The notes below the pieces were generated by a model that saw only the letters and a program-made list of their open reading frames with translations, ran no database searches and had not been told where the DNA came from. This document shows, one piece after another, positions 1 to 13,659 of a stretch of DNA of 64,000 bases. Source of the stretch: Tetracentron sinense (Eukaryota; Streptophyta; Magnoliopsida; Trochodendrales; Trochodendraceae); assembly GCA_015143295.1 (NCBI GenBank), contig CM026568.1, positions 19,040,607 to 19,104,606 of the forward strand, in the 5' to 3' direction. Position numbers and translations under genes: made by a program. The first letter of the stretch is position 1. Each line of letters starts with the position of its first letter.

Positions 1-3000
1 TAACAAAAATACCAGTGCTGTTCCATAAAATTGCTGCCACTGGATGTAAATGTGCAGACTTTAGAGGCAAGGACCCTTTCGCTGTTATTATTCTCCTCAT
101 CCTCCTTGTCTATGCTAGCCAACTCCCCATCAGATGTTCCATCATCTTCATCATCATCTGCCGAAGTTGCATCACAATCAAGGGATATCGATCCCCTTTC
201 TTGATTAGCAGAAAGAACCAAAGTCTCTGAATTTTTTCTTGACACTACTGGTCTAGAAATAACAGATCCAGCCCCAATACTATTGCTAGACAAAGTATTT
301 TCAGAAAATTTATCGAGCATATTCTTACTAGCCCCACAACTGCTCAAAACAGATCCAAGAAAGCCAAATAGAAACTCTAGCCCTTGCAGCAGACTCTCAT
401 CACGAGCCAGATTTTCCATTAACATCACAGTCCTCTTCAAAAGCTGCTTCATCAAAGGCTCTCCATTTGAAAGTTGAACTACAGAATGGAAATAGTATTT
501 GGCTGTGAAAATATCATACAAGTTAAATGCAGTATCAAGTGACATCATCATGGCTTCAACAAAATGACCATGGAGTTCTCTTGATTGCTTTTCAGAAGGT
601 GGGGATACAAGGCATAAGATAAAATTCATGGTTGCTTCTCTGAGTGAAGTGGAACTTCCTTTTGCATTTGTGACCCCACCTGAAGCTTCTGTGATACACC
701 CTAACAGTCTCTTCTCCAACCACTTGGATAGGCAAAACAAATCCATTCCACAGAATTTCTTCTGCACCTCCTGTTTGAGATCAGGACAAAGCTCTCCAGA
801 TAAGAGATCAGCGAATAAGTTGAGAACCTTTACATTAACTGATTCGGAGTAACAATTATCCAATGCATCAATGAGAACCAACAAATTTCCGCACTGACAA
901 CCATAGAGCTCCTTGGCTTGTTCAGACACATCTTCTACAGCACCAAGATAAAATTTGAATATAGCACCCTTCGATGGGTCTTTCCTGAGGCACTCCATAG
1001 CATCAACAGCCTTAGTAATTATCCATTCATGGATATCGCTGTCAATTACTTCTCCGGAGCTGATATCCCTTAAAAACCCTTCCATGTGCTTCATTATAAA
1101 CAAACAACTGTAATCTGATCCACCCTGACATGCACTCAAGCTGTCATAAATAGCTTCACATTTTCCATGAAGGCAATGAAAGATTCGGTCAGACTTTACA
1201 GTCATTACTGAATCAAGAAGCTGAGGAAGTACATCAATCCCAACATGATGATTCGCTCCTGCATCTTTGATTTTAAGCAAAGCATCTAGAACGCATATAA
1301 TCCCCCTTATGGAAAGAACACAAGAAAGAAGAGCTGCACTGGGAGTTCTAAGATGAGAAGGGAAACCATGCAGCAAATATCCCCAAAAGATCTGAGTTAG
1401 GTTTCCACTTCTTTCAGCAACAATCCCATTTGACTTCGACAGGAGACCGTAAACAGATTCCAACTGGTGAGGATTAGATCCACTCTTCTCAAGGATCTCA
1501 TCCTGCATGCATTTGTCAAATCCTGTGTGTTTGAGAAGCAGCAGAGGTGAAAACCTATCAGCATGGCACCTGTTAGTATCCAGGGTAGAAAGGAAAGCTT
1601 TTTTATGAGCCTGCAAATACCTCCTCAACAAAGATGACAGCACTCTGAATAGCCATGTGACTTGATTAGCCTGAAATAGAGTGGCAACCAGGCTTTCAGC
1701 AAGAGTCAGAAACTCGTTATCCCTGGACATGCATTCAATCCAGAGTGGCTCCACTCCAGGGACCGCATTCTTTATACTATGTTCCCAGATGCCAGCATAA
1801 AGCAAGGAAAGTACTAGAGACAGCCACACTCCATTCCTCAAGAAATCCCAGTCTAGTACCTCAACATCATCTGATATATGTGCAGTGTGCAGCTGTTGAA
1901 GTACACTAACTACAACTTCCAGAACGTTAACATTCTTGCCAATAACACCACAGTGGCTTAAGAGTAAATGGCTAAAGTGAAAAAATAATTTCATGTTTGA
2001 CATGTCGAGAACAAGCGAGCGGCTCTTAAAAGGAAGCAGATGACATGATGCAGAGCTCATGGCAGGAATATCCCAACAAAGCACAAAGATGTACCTTTCA
2101 AGAATTAGGTCTTCCACTGCTTCAGCTTTCTTACCTTTCCAAAACCCCAGAATCCATGAAAAAGAGGCACATATGTCATCCCAACTCAAACATAAGCGTT
2201 GAACGGCCATATCATCTCTGCAGACAGAAGCAGGTTGGGAAGCAACATCAATCAGTTGATGAAGCAAGCTGCTAATGACAGGCTCTTCTTTGATCCATTC
2301 ACCCATTATATTCTCTATTGCAATAGATGTCCACGACAACAAATGACCATTTACATAATTAGGAGGACATGATACAGTAAATGAGGCTTCCCTTAACTTG
2401 GATCTCAAATCCAGGAGCAGCCATGAAGGACAAGTAGACGGGTGAAATATCATGTGACGTAGCATTAGAACCAACCGTGAAACTAGTAAAGCCCAGCATG
2501 ATAGTTGTGTGCTGCTAAATCCAGCTGCAGGAGCATCCACTGCTCTAAGGGAAGAAATTATGAAGTTTGCCAGAGCTGCCTTTTCACCTTCAGGGGATAA
2601 ATGAAATGCCATAAGGAGAATTTCAAAATGAAACATAGAGGGAAGAGTCACAAGAAGTTCCCTGAGGCTAGGACATTTTGAACACACAGTGTTAGCCATC
2701 TCAAGGATGAAGTTTACGTATGCCCTGTAAATTTTGGTTCTTAACTGACTACCAGCTAAACCCACTCTACAAATAAGAGTTTGAGCCAGCAAGGTAAGGG
2801 TGTAATCATTGTAGACAAAGATACCATTTTCCACATTCAAGACTTGATCAATAAAGTATTCTTCAAGTGAATCAGACAAAGCATGGCGCATAAGAAGGTT
2901 GTGCAACAGTTCAAAGCACACCTCATTAATATGCCCAATCTTCCTCTGTGAGTCTAAAGCTGCACCGTTCTCAGGGGTCCTGTCTTCAGAATAACAGGCT

Positions 3001-4240
3001 TGGCAGTTAAGTATGGAAAGTAGGATATCAATGTGGTTCTCACTAAGCTTTTTGCAGGCATCCTCGTAAACAGAAGAATGCCATTCAAGAGAAAAGATAT
3101 TCAATTTTAGAAAGCTCAACAAGTCTGTTGCAGCTTGAATTGGCATGTAGCAATAGCTAGAGAGAGAATTAACTGCAACAGGGGGTTGATCGTGTCCATC
3201 TGTAGATCCAACTGTGCGACCAGCTTCAGAGAAAAGGTCACCAAAAAGGGCTTCATCTTCTTGACAAACTGCATTGTCCAGTTCTAAGGTGCCACCTGTT
3301 TTTGCACCACTGGAATATGATCTCTCAAATTTTGGCTTTGACTTTACTCCTTCTGAATGAAGGAAAAAGGCAAGATGCATTAAATTATCGACCCACTGAT
3401 TTGATGAAGGGAATATCATCTTCAATAGTTCCTCACATGTGTACCTTTTAAGCAAAAAAACCTTCTCCGAACGAACATGACATGAAGGAGCATTACTTTC
3501 AAAACCAGTGCGACTGTTAAAATGTTCTATGTCAAACCTCTCCTTCCAATCAAGAGTCTGAAATGTAGGCTTTTTAAAATCCCCAATGAGCTTCAATAGG
3601 TAGACAACACTTCTAGGAAAGTAAACCAATGGGGGCTTTAGGGTGGAAGTGGATTTGTTGTACCTCCAAACATTGGAATCCAAAATGTCCAATATAGAAG
3701 CAGCAACACATGTCTGAATATTCTGAACAATGTTTCTGTCACAAAAAATAATATGGACAAGCTGAAGAAACTCTTCCAACAGCAATAGTATCAGGTTCTC
3801 TGAACTATTCTCAGCAGCAGAATGGTAGTTTACAAATTCAAAACAGAGTGTGAACAAGCTAGGTAGTGCATCAGCATAAGAAGCGACTGCTTGCAACAAC
3901 TCAGCATCATAAGCAACATATGAAATGTCCTTAGTAAGGCTCCGAAGCAACCTTAAAATCCTTAGACTGAAGGACAATATCCTTTGAAAACTTATACCCT
4001 CTGTCTTTTCATCAAACAAATTTGGCAGCTTGACCAGTTCTCTACATAGAAATATGAGGCGTTGTATGCATCTCACATGAACGACTGCCCAATGCTGAGA
4101 TAGATAAAACATGTTATTCACATGTTGGTGAAAAGCAAGTTCAGTAAACTGTGTGGCCTGGGTATCAGGATGCAGGAATTCAGAAGCTAAAGCCATTAGA
4201 ACCCGATCCACCGGCTTCTCTTCCATTGTGCAATTGATTC
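1..4240 (-). CDS. BIG: BIG exon 4 (giant exon, open to the window edge)
   Basis: The acceptor AAG at 4243-4241 completes a split Gly codon, and the frame then runs 4,238 bases to position 1 with no stop; the two bases left over at the edge begin the codon after YFC. It encodes about 1,412 residues, mostly alpha-helical, Leu-rich armadillo/HEAT-like sequence without recognised catalytic motifs. The last about 40 residues are acidic and lead into the UBR box, whose first Cys residues (KVCTF, YFC) are visible. Because the frame has no stop inside the window, a search limited to complete reading frames would miss it. Open frames on the plus strand here are shadows. Confidence 0.94.
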
Positions 4241-7200
4241 CTTATCAGAACAAGCATGAGAAAGATGTCAAGAAAAAGTTGCAAAAACATTATAAAAAAA
4301 AAAGTTAACAAGTGTCCAAGGATACCTTGCAGATTGCATTTAATGTGGTTGTCCAACTCCACTACAGCAGTTTTAACAGCTATTGGAAATGAGTCTATAA
4401 GGGTACTCATTGGGCAAGGCTGTGATGTATCATATTCTTTATCCATGCCATCAATTAATGCTATTTCCAATAGTTGTACCACATTATTCTGTAAGTCACA
4501 CAGAAAATTAGGATAGTAAAAGATTTGAAAACAATGAACTGCAAATGGAAATTAACGCGGAGTATCACCATTCAACATTGATGAAATCATCTTCAAAATC
4601 ATAGGGACTGAGGGGAAGGTTGGGAAGGAGGGAGAGAGAGAGACTAAAACCAGTAGACAGAAAAGTCATGCTTATAAAACTCCTGCAAAGGTAACAACTA
4701 ACAAGAGTAACTTCTAAATGTGATCCCAAGGGCAAAAAAATCTCCATATTCAAAGAAGAAAACAAGAAAATCAAGAATTGTATATGGTTTACACAAGACC
4801 TGTTTGGTACTTAGTTTCTTCTTTCCTAAACAGATATGAGTTGGAAATAAACGAAAGAAAAATAATATAAATTGTGCTACAAACGCAATAATAGAAAAAG
4901 AATAAAATAGAAGAACAGAGGCATCAATTTCTGTAGGGTCTCATGAATTTTTCTCACACTATATAATTGTGTATTCCTAAAAAATATTATTTTAATTAGT
5001 GAATTAGGCTTGTAGTTGTTTAGAGGTGTGTTATTTGGCATGGCAATGCATATAAGCATTGTGTATTCATTTTTCTTAGGACATAATATATTTTTGTATC
5101 ACATATGGGTGGTTATAATGGTAGTTGTAGTTATATATCTATCATACTTGTAGCTCATTAGCATAAACATGATTTTTTTTTTAATTTCATGAGTTTCCTT
5201 CATATCTTGCTTTTTTTCTTGTGTTTCCCTGTGTATTATGTTTCTCACATCGGACTTAAACAATACCTCAATACCATGTGGTTCTATGCAAGGGCGGAGC
5301 CAAGATTTCTTGTAGGGGGGCATAGCCCTCAAAAAAATATTGACAACTAAATTCTTAAGCTATTTCATTCATACATATCTTACGGGTATTGGTTTTCCAA
5401 GGCTATGCCTTGTTAAATAATTAAATAACATGGTATAAAAGATATATTTGTTTTCAAAAGTTCAGGCATAGTTGCCCCCTTGTCCTATGTCTATGCACTA
5501 CTAAATAATTAAAATATATAGTATAATAATTTTAGGGGGCAACTGTCCCTTGTCCCATGATTATGCCCAATTAAATAATGAAACAATTTAGTATAAAAAT
5601 ACATTTTTCAAAAGTTTAGGGGGGCACCAGCCCCCATTCCCATGGTTATACCCTTAAAAAAAAACTCTTTGTTTTTTCAAACGTTGAGCGGAGGCATGTG
5701 CCCCCCCCCCCCCCCTGGCTCTGTCCCTGGTTCGATGGCAGCTGACAAGTAGGTAATGTGTAGGAGCTTTATGATGTGGAGGTGTAGTGTGTTTCCTAAG
5801 GCAACATACATATCTTGTGTAGGTGCTCTATAGACACATGTAATGTTAAGATGTGCATCATTTAGGATGATACACATGCACACACATTTTGATATGCAGG
5901 TGTTGCGCAGCTTGTGAGCAAGGTTTTACAAACGGTTTCAGCGTGAAACCGTGCTCAACGGGTCTAGTCGAAACCGTAATGCTGTTACAATTATGTAACG
6001 TCCGTTATGACCAAAATCCGAAACACATATCATGGAACCTTTCTTTGCTCTGTAGCAAGGTTTGAAATCCTAAATTCGATTTCCGAAAAGACGATTTCGA
6101 ACAGGATGTTGGGTGAAATTTCGGAATTCCGAAATCTCGGAATTTTAGCGCAATTTGGGAAAATTGACTTTAAATCTCTTTTTTATTAAATTCCCAGCAT
6201 TTCGATATTCTTAACGAAATTTCATGAAATTTATATATTTATTTTAAAAATAAAATAATAATATTTATATAAATATATTAAATTATAATAAAATATTATT
6301 TTTTAACATATGTATTTAATAAAATATTAATAAATCAGAATTTCGAAATCCCGCCGAGATAACCAAAATTTTTGAAATTTCGGTTTGGGTTGGAGGATTG
6401 AAATCACCGATAATATCGGGATTTCAAACCGTGCTCTGTAGATACATGTCATAGAGGGAAAAGGAGAAAGATACTAAAGTGTTTGATGGAAGGCTTTTTA
6501 CCAGTGTAGTCAAAAAATTGCCTAGACCATTGCCTCGCCTAGCCAGGACCCCTAATCCTAAGCTAGGTGAGCACTCCCAAAACCTTTATGTTTTTAACAG
6601 AAAAAGTAGATTGTGGTCGCTTCAGTAACGCCTCACCTAGAGAATCCCTATGCCTAGGCATAACTACACTGCTTTTTACAGAAGAAAGGGAGATATGCAC
6701 AGCATCTAATAAGATTTTTTCATTTTTTTGTAAGTACTATTCAGGCGTTGATTGGACAACATCATAGCTTAAACTTTAAAGTATCAATACATATGGGGTG
6801 TATCGGCCCGATACGTATTGCGTTTGGAGCTAACCAATTCACTAGCACGAGGAATTAAAAAACATGTAGTGTATTGATAAGGTATCAGTAGATATCGTGG
6901 GTATCGGACCGATAATGAGGCATATGTCATAGATAATGATATGTACTCCTTGTGGTATTGGCCTTCTTCAAATTTGAAAAACAAAGAAAGTCTATGTTGC
7001 ATAATAGATGAGTGAAGGGCTCGATTAAAAGATAGGATTAGTAACATTCAAGTATAAAAAATTGAGCAATGTTGTGATTCTGATGGGCAAGTTCAATTTC
7101 GTGTGATTCAGACGGTGGTGGCCTGCAGCGAATTCCCTCTTTTTTACCAGATTGGCGGATTCTTTAAACCTCGCTGGCTAGCCGTGAAAGGAATCTTGTT

Positions 7201-10200
7201 CCATCTCTGGGTTCCCTCTGTTCTTGGCAATATAGGAACAATTTGTGGAGGCTTAATAGAGGTGCATCCCTCCACAGTTGCAATGTCTAACTTATCATTC
7301 GCCAAAATCAAGGTGGGAGGCAACGTCAAACTAGTTCCTAGAGTGATATCCATCGTCTTCCATTCTATCACATCCCTGTGGAAATCTCTAATTGGAAGGA
7401 AGAGCTTTGTGAAAATTGTAAGATGTGTCCAGAGTCCATGAAAGTCCAGTATTGTTGGAGCTAGGCCAAAGCAAGAGGATCTCCGGGGAAGGGCCTTCGC
7501 TGTCAAGTCAATCCCCTAGGGTGAAGTCGATACAGGCAAGAATCTCAACCACATCGTTTGGTGGTAACTCTAGGGAGAATACTGTAACAAGTAGGGAGCC
7601 AAGTGGCGATGGGGTGTTAGATTGCGAATTTGGTAAGGAGGCTGAGAGCAGATTAGAGTCTTCAGAATCAATGGAACAACAGGAATCCAACTTGACCTTG
7701 GTCAGAACATTAGACGATGTTATTATGGATGAAAGTCCAATTGAACGCATGGGGTTTTCGTAGATGACCCTCAACAGAACCCCTTTGTTTCGAAGGAGGC
7801 AACTCCGAGAGGTGCGGTGGCGACAAGTCTAGTCCTTCTCTCTGGGGACTACTCCGCCTCTCCGAGTCCAGCTCGTTTTGAGGAAGTAAAGTCGGGAAGA
7901 GATGAAAAGACTCAAGCCAGCCTACTCTCAAGCTCGAATTCTTCCCATAATTCTCCACAATCTCGCAAGAGTGGTAAGAGCAGCCATGTGCAGGTAATCA
8001 CAAAATTCTCTCCATTGAGAGGTACGCCTTCTCCTTCTTCTCTCTCTACTCACCCGATCCAACATGGTGTGGATAGGGTAGGTAGAGTGAGTTTAATGCA
8101 TTCATTAAGTAAGGATATAGAACAAATTGTGCAATTTCATGGAGCTATGCTATCACTTTTCAATGAAATGAAAGGTAATGCAGTAAGAGTTAATTCAAAT
8201 TTGGGTTCTAGTACTGTCAGTAAGGGTGCACTCAAATCATTGCCAATGTTGTCGGTTCCGATTTCTAATGTCAACCTTGGGTCTCCTAGGGGGCAGGTGG
8301 GCCCACCAAAGGATCAGATTGAGGCCTCATCATGGGTTATGTCAGATCGAGGGGGTCAGTCAAGGTTTAAAAACTCGGTTTCGGACACCGTAACGGCCTC
8401 GGCTGAAACCGATAAGTATCGGTTCCAAACTTTTTATTTATTTTTCTTTTTTGTTTGAAAAAAAATCTAAAAAATCACAATAAATTAATAAATAACAACA
8501 TAGTAAATGTGTAATAACATTGTTCTAAAGCCAATATCAAGTTGAAAATGTAGAAATAATGAAATATAAAGGTAGTAAATGGGTAGAAAGTAGAAACATA
8601 CACTGCTAAGTGCTAAAGCTACATAGAATTATGGGCTGGCTCATCAAGTACTTAACAAATGTTCATGGATTTCAAGTGAAGTTCATGAAACTCTCATGCA
8701 TTTAATAAGTTTTGGTTGTAATAAACATGATTTGCATAAAACTTTTGAGAAAAATTACCCAATCTAGCTCTCAAATTGAGTTTTCCCCGAAATGAAGAAC
8801 GTGGCGTAGATTTTTTCAAATCGATAATTGAAACCCCAAATCAAGTTGTTAATCAACAAAATCAAAAGGATTTTAGGTAAAAGGGGTTAGAAAGGGTAGA
8901 GAAGAAGAGAAAAAGAAAAAAGAGGTTTGTGTGGTGTGTTTAGGTCTTTACGGAATGAAAGTGTCAGGCGAATCCTACGATCGAAACCGTTATGTATCGT
9001 AGGACTCGACTGATACGTAACGATTTCGGCCGAGTCTTATTTTTTCGGAAAAAGAAGGTAAATGAGTGGTTTCAGGTCTCGGTTGCAACCGAACTAATAA
9101 GTATATCGGTTTCGGCTAGTTTTTAAACCATGGGGTTAGTAAGCTTCTAGGAGTCTCATGTAAGGGCAATGAAGTGGAGGCCAGTGCCCTCTTTCGGAGT
9201 CTCGAGTGTGATAGGGGTTCGGGGCTTGGTGGTTAACACCCCCAACTCCACATAAACCCAAGGAGCAATCTAAGCATCGGAGCTGAGAAGACTAGAGTGT
9301 AATGTGAACTATGATAGAGGGTCGTCTAGAGGTGAGTCGGTTGGCCCAACTGGCAGGAGGGTCTGCAGAGTTCCTAGATGACATTAGTATCCATTATATC
9401 ATGGAATGTAATTAGCGGATAAAAACTTGGTGTTAAAGCAACTTGTGTCTTCAAAGAAGCCTACAATTCTTTGCATTCAAGAGACCAAACTCGAGGTCAT
9501 CAGGAACTCCATAATTAGGGAGATTTGGGATGTTTCCAGTCCGAAATGGTTAGCAGTACCATCTCTAGGGGCTTCTGGAGGCATTTTGTTGATTTGGGTC
9601 TCCGCACCACCCTATCAAGATCGGATCCTTCAGGATAAGACAAAACTAGAGGTTCGAGAGTCCGAGTTGGGGGCATTTTCGATATCAATACTTCGTAGAT
9701 TAGTGGGAGATGCTTTAGTTGGGTATTCTCTGGGGTTTATGGGTCATCCGAAGTAGGGGAAAATTTAGATTTCTGGAATAAATTGGATATCAGTGTGAGA
9801 AGGGATGACCAATGATGTCTGGGTGGGAATTTCAATAATATTAAGTTATCTAGGGAAAAGGGGGCTGTGCCATAGGCCCATAACTGCTAAAATGCGAAGG
9901 TTTGGGGATTTTGTTTTTTGACAAGGTCTAATTGATACCACTCTCATTGGAGCTCGATTCACTTGGTCTCAATCGGCCTCTAATTTGAGAGCGAGCAAAT
10001 TGGATAGATTCCTTATCAATCCAGATTGGGAAACTCAGTTCCCAAATATTATACAATTGGCTTTACCCAAAATCATATCGGACCACGTCCCAATTGTCTT
10101 GGAATCGGGGTGCTTCAAGGGAGGACCCACTCCTTTCCGATTTGAAAATATGTGGATTGAGGATGATGGGTTTAAGGATCTAGTGTCCGGTGTTTGGAAA

Positions 10201-13200
10201 TCCACGGCTATTTGGGGGTCTGCTAGACCTAGATTTGCGCTCAAGATTAAAGCGCTCAAAACCAAACTAAAAGTGTGAAATAAGGAAGTCTTTGGGAATG
10301 TCCAAGTCAGATGAGCATCCCTTTGTCGGGAAATTGGTGATTTGGATACCTTGGAAGAATCGGGAAATGTGTCTGTTGCCGATCTCAGAATTAAGGAGAA
10401 GAAATTAGAATACTTGCAAATTCTATGTTTAGAAGAGATTAGCTGGAAACAAAAGGCGTGAATTAGATGGTTGAAAAAAGGGATCGGAATAAAAAATATT
10501 TTCACAAGAATGGCAAATTCACATAAGAAAAAGAATTTTATATCTAAGTTGAAGGTGAATGGGATTTGGAAGGACCCCAGAGAGATTGAGTATAGTGTGG
10601 TAACCTTTTATTAGGATTTGTATCGGGAAAAGGAAAAATGGCGTCCAAAGTTGGATGGACTCCCGTTTGCGACTCTTTCTTCATAACAAAGAGACACTTT
10701 GGAAGGACCTTTTGATATGGAGGAAGTGGCATGAGTTATGAGAGGTATGGCCGGGGACAAAGCTCCCGAGTCGGATGGGTTCACCATAGAGTTCTATAGA
10801 TCCTGTTGGGACATAGTGGGTAGTGACTTTCTAGAAGTCATGAAGGAGTGATATAATTTAGGAAGATTCGATAGGGTACAATGTTGGAATTATGGGTTCC
10901 GGCAATCTACCACTGGGAGATGGCGTCAAACAGTGTCAGCCCCAGCTCGATAGGTGCTTAGCATGCCCAACCGCTCAGGGCCAGTAATGGGCTATAAGGG
11001 ATTAAAGTTGCATCTTCACCACAAGTCACGGCTTTTGGTGTAGTGGTAAGCGCTTTAAGTAACAAGTGGTATCAGAGCGAAGTCGCGGGTTCAAGCACAC
11101 CCATCGTAGCTGCTGGGGAGGGATTGTTGGAATTATGGGTTCCAACAATCTACTACTGGGAGATGGCGTCAAACAGTGTTAGCTCCAGCTCGATAGGTGC
11201 TTAGCATGCCCAACCACTCGGAGCCCGTAATGGGCTATAAGGGATTAAAGTTGCGCCTTCACCACAAGTCACGGCTTTTGGTGTAGTGGTAAGCGCTTTA
11301 AGTAACATACCCAACAGTACTTTTGTGGTGTTATTTACCATAAAAGATGGGGCCTTAGACCTAAATAAATTTCGGCCCATTAGCCTTGTAGGCAATGTCT
11401 ACAAAATTCTATCCAAAGTTATGGCAGTAAGATTAAAAGTTGTGATGGGATCTATCAAATCTCTCATACAAGGAGCATTCAAGGGGAGAGACAGATTCTT
11501 GACGGTATTTTGATTGCCAACAAATGCATAGATGATTGCCTCAGGTCGAAAGTGCCTAGTTTACTTTGCAAAGTTGATCTGGAAAAAGCCTATGATCATG
11601 TAAATTGGGAGTTCCTAGATTTTTGGTTTGAAGTGGAGAGATTGGATGAGGATGTGCATTTCCTCGGTATCATTTTCCATTCTCATAATAGCAATCTAGC
11701 GGGGTTTTTCCCAAGTTCAAAGGGTCCGAGACAAGGAGATCCCCTATCTCCACTCTTTCTCATGGTGTTTGAAGCTTTAAGCAGGATGTTATCCAGAGCA
11801 AATGGCTTTAAGCAGGATGTTTCCCGAGTTTAGTTTTAAAGTGAGTAGAGGGTTAGAGATTTGGTTTTGGAAAAATCTCTAGTGGAGTTCCAAGAAACTA
11901 AAGGATTCTTTTGACATTATCTACTCCTTTGTCATCGATAGGGGTGCTCTAGTGGAGGATTACGTTGAGTTTCGAGATGCCAGGGTCATGTGGTGTCCAA
12001 AGTTGAGATGAGATCTCAATGATTGGGAAATTGGGGAATTGGGTCACCAATTGTTGTGTCTTCGGTTTGTCCCTGTGATCCCTCAAGGCCGAGATTGTAT
12101 AATTTGGTCCGGAAGCAGCAATGGTCGATTTTCAATGCAATCCCTACTACTCTCATTTGATTCAATGTCTGATGCACCATTTCCTCATAGAATTGTATGG
12201 AATCCAGGCATTCCCTCAAAGGTATTTTTCTTCCTATGGAATGCCTTTTTGAATAAAATCCTTACTTGTGACCACTTAAAGAATAGAGGGTGGAGTTTGG
12301 CAAATCGTTGTTTTTTGTGCCTCTAAGCGGAAGAGAAGGTTAATCACCTGCTTATGCACTGTCCTATTGTGGGTATTATCTGGGGTATTTTCCCTCTCGA
12401 GTAGGGGTGGCTTAGGTCTTTCCTAAAAGCATCGTTTGCATCTTTTTTTGATTTCGTCGAAGAACGTTCAAGGGTCTAGAGTTTATAGAGCAACTATCCT
12501 CTCTCTCTCTTGCTCTCTCTCTCTAATCTTGCTCGGTATAACGTATATCTTCTCTATTTCATCTTAGTGAAATATTTTAAGAAATGTTCTGATTTTATTT
12601 TGCAGATTTTTTTTTTGAGATGTGTTTATAACCATTCTAGTTCAGCTCTATTGTTTTTGTTCTGATAATTTCTAGATCCATGGATTTTTGGCGTTGATTT
12701 TGAATCATTAACATGAATCTAGGTTGAATTATGGTTAGCACAAGATAAAGTCTATAAAACATAATGGTGGCGATGTTTCCCTTGCTGCAAGAATCCTAAA
12801 TATCCATGGATTTGCTTTGCTCGTCAATAACTGAAATCTTGTCTCTTCTTTCAGCAGCAGCTTTTGTGACAACCATTCAATACCACATCTTTGAAACGCT
12901 TTCATTCAGTCTGCATTCAAGTTACCTTATTCTTCAAATTCCTTTTTCTTATGAAACTAAGGGGGAAATAGCCTAATTTGGAGACTTGATACGCCAAATT
13001 TGTTCACAGTTTGTGGGGGTTCTAGGGAACTAGGTGACAATGGTGTAGATGATTCAACCCATATGACTTAACCAACAAGATTCGAGAGGGCATGTTTACT
13101 CCCTTTGTAGAGAGGAGTTGCAAGTGCAAACCAAAAGCATGACTTCTGGTTTTTAAGAAGTTACTTCTTCCGTGTGCAAACTAAACACAACTTTCCACTC

Positions 13201-13614
13201 AGAAAAGTTTATCCAAACAAGGCATGGTCACAATTAAAAAGGAAAAAAGAAACAGCCTACAGAATGCATCATCAGTCAGCAATATTTGCATGCAAAAGAA
13301 TATGATAAAACCAGTTCAAAGAAGTATAATTGATATTTACACAGCATAAAATTTGTAGAACATAATCTAGCTTAATCTTCCAACGCCCATGACATGTATG
13401 TTCAAAACAACAAAGTTCTAATTGATCAAGCAATTACACTTTCTTCACTTTTTACAGTGACGCATGTTCTTTGTTTCTTTTTCAACTTTGATGCCTAGTA
13501 AGGTTGACTTTTTTTATGAATATGCTTCAAGGACTAGAATACCATCACAATAACCATGTTTAGGAGAAGTATAGTTTGAATACAAAATAAAAATATATCG
13601 ACTATAAGCATCAT

Positions 13615-13659
<45 letters not shown>

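Larger units (their letters stand above)
7080..12480 (+). mobile_element. L1-type LINE, decayed, with two nested insertions (LINE-1)
   Basis: From left to right on the plus strand: a gag-like ORF1 (DUF4283 type), the conserved ORF1-end block ELRRLECNVNYD near 9285, an AP endonuclease, reverse transcriptase and an RVT zinc-binding region. ORF1 is split by a Mutator-like element (8361-9132) and the reverse transcriptase by a TRIM (10882-11307). The RT part downstream of the RQGDPLSP block, including the catalytic FADD motif, is missing. No poly-A tail is clear. It is antisense to BIG and clearly dead. It belongs to the same family as the LINE at 44540-51154. Confidence 0.85.

Noticed and set aside
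7144..7506. Minus-strand open frame opposite the LINE gag-like region
   Set aside because: A shadow of the LINE coding strand; no family resemblance.
11067..11115. tRNA gene
   Set aside because: The tRNA-like words are spread over the TRIM border and no cloverleaf with paired acceptor stem can be drawn; TGGTATCAGAGC is a primer-binding site.
9427..12326. A host reverse-transcriptase-related gene or an alternative BIG exon
   Set aside because: Opposite strand to BIG, many stops, and L1 domain order: it is a dead LINE.
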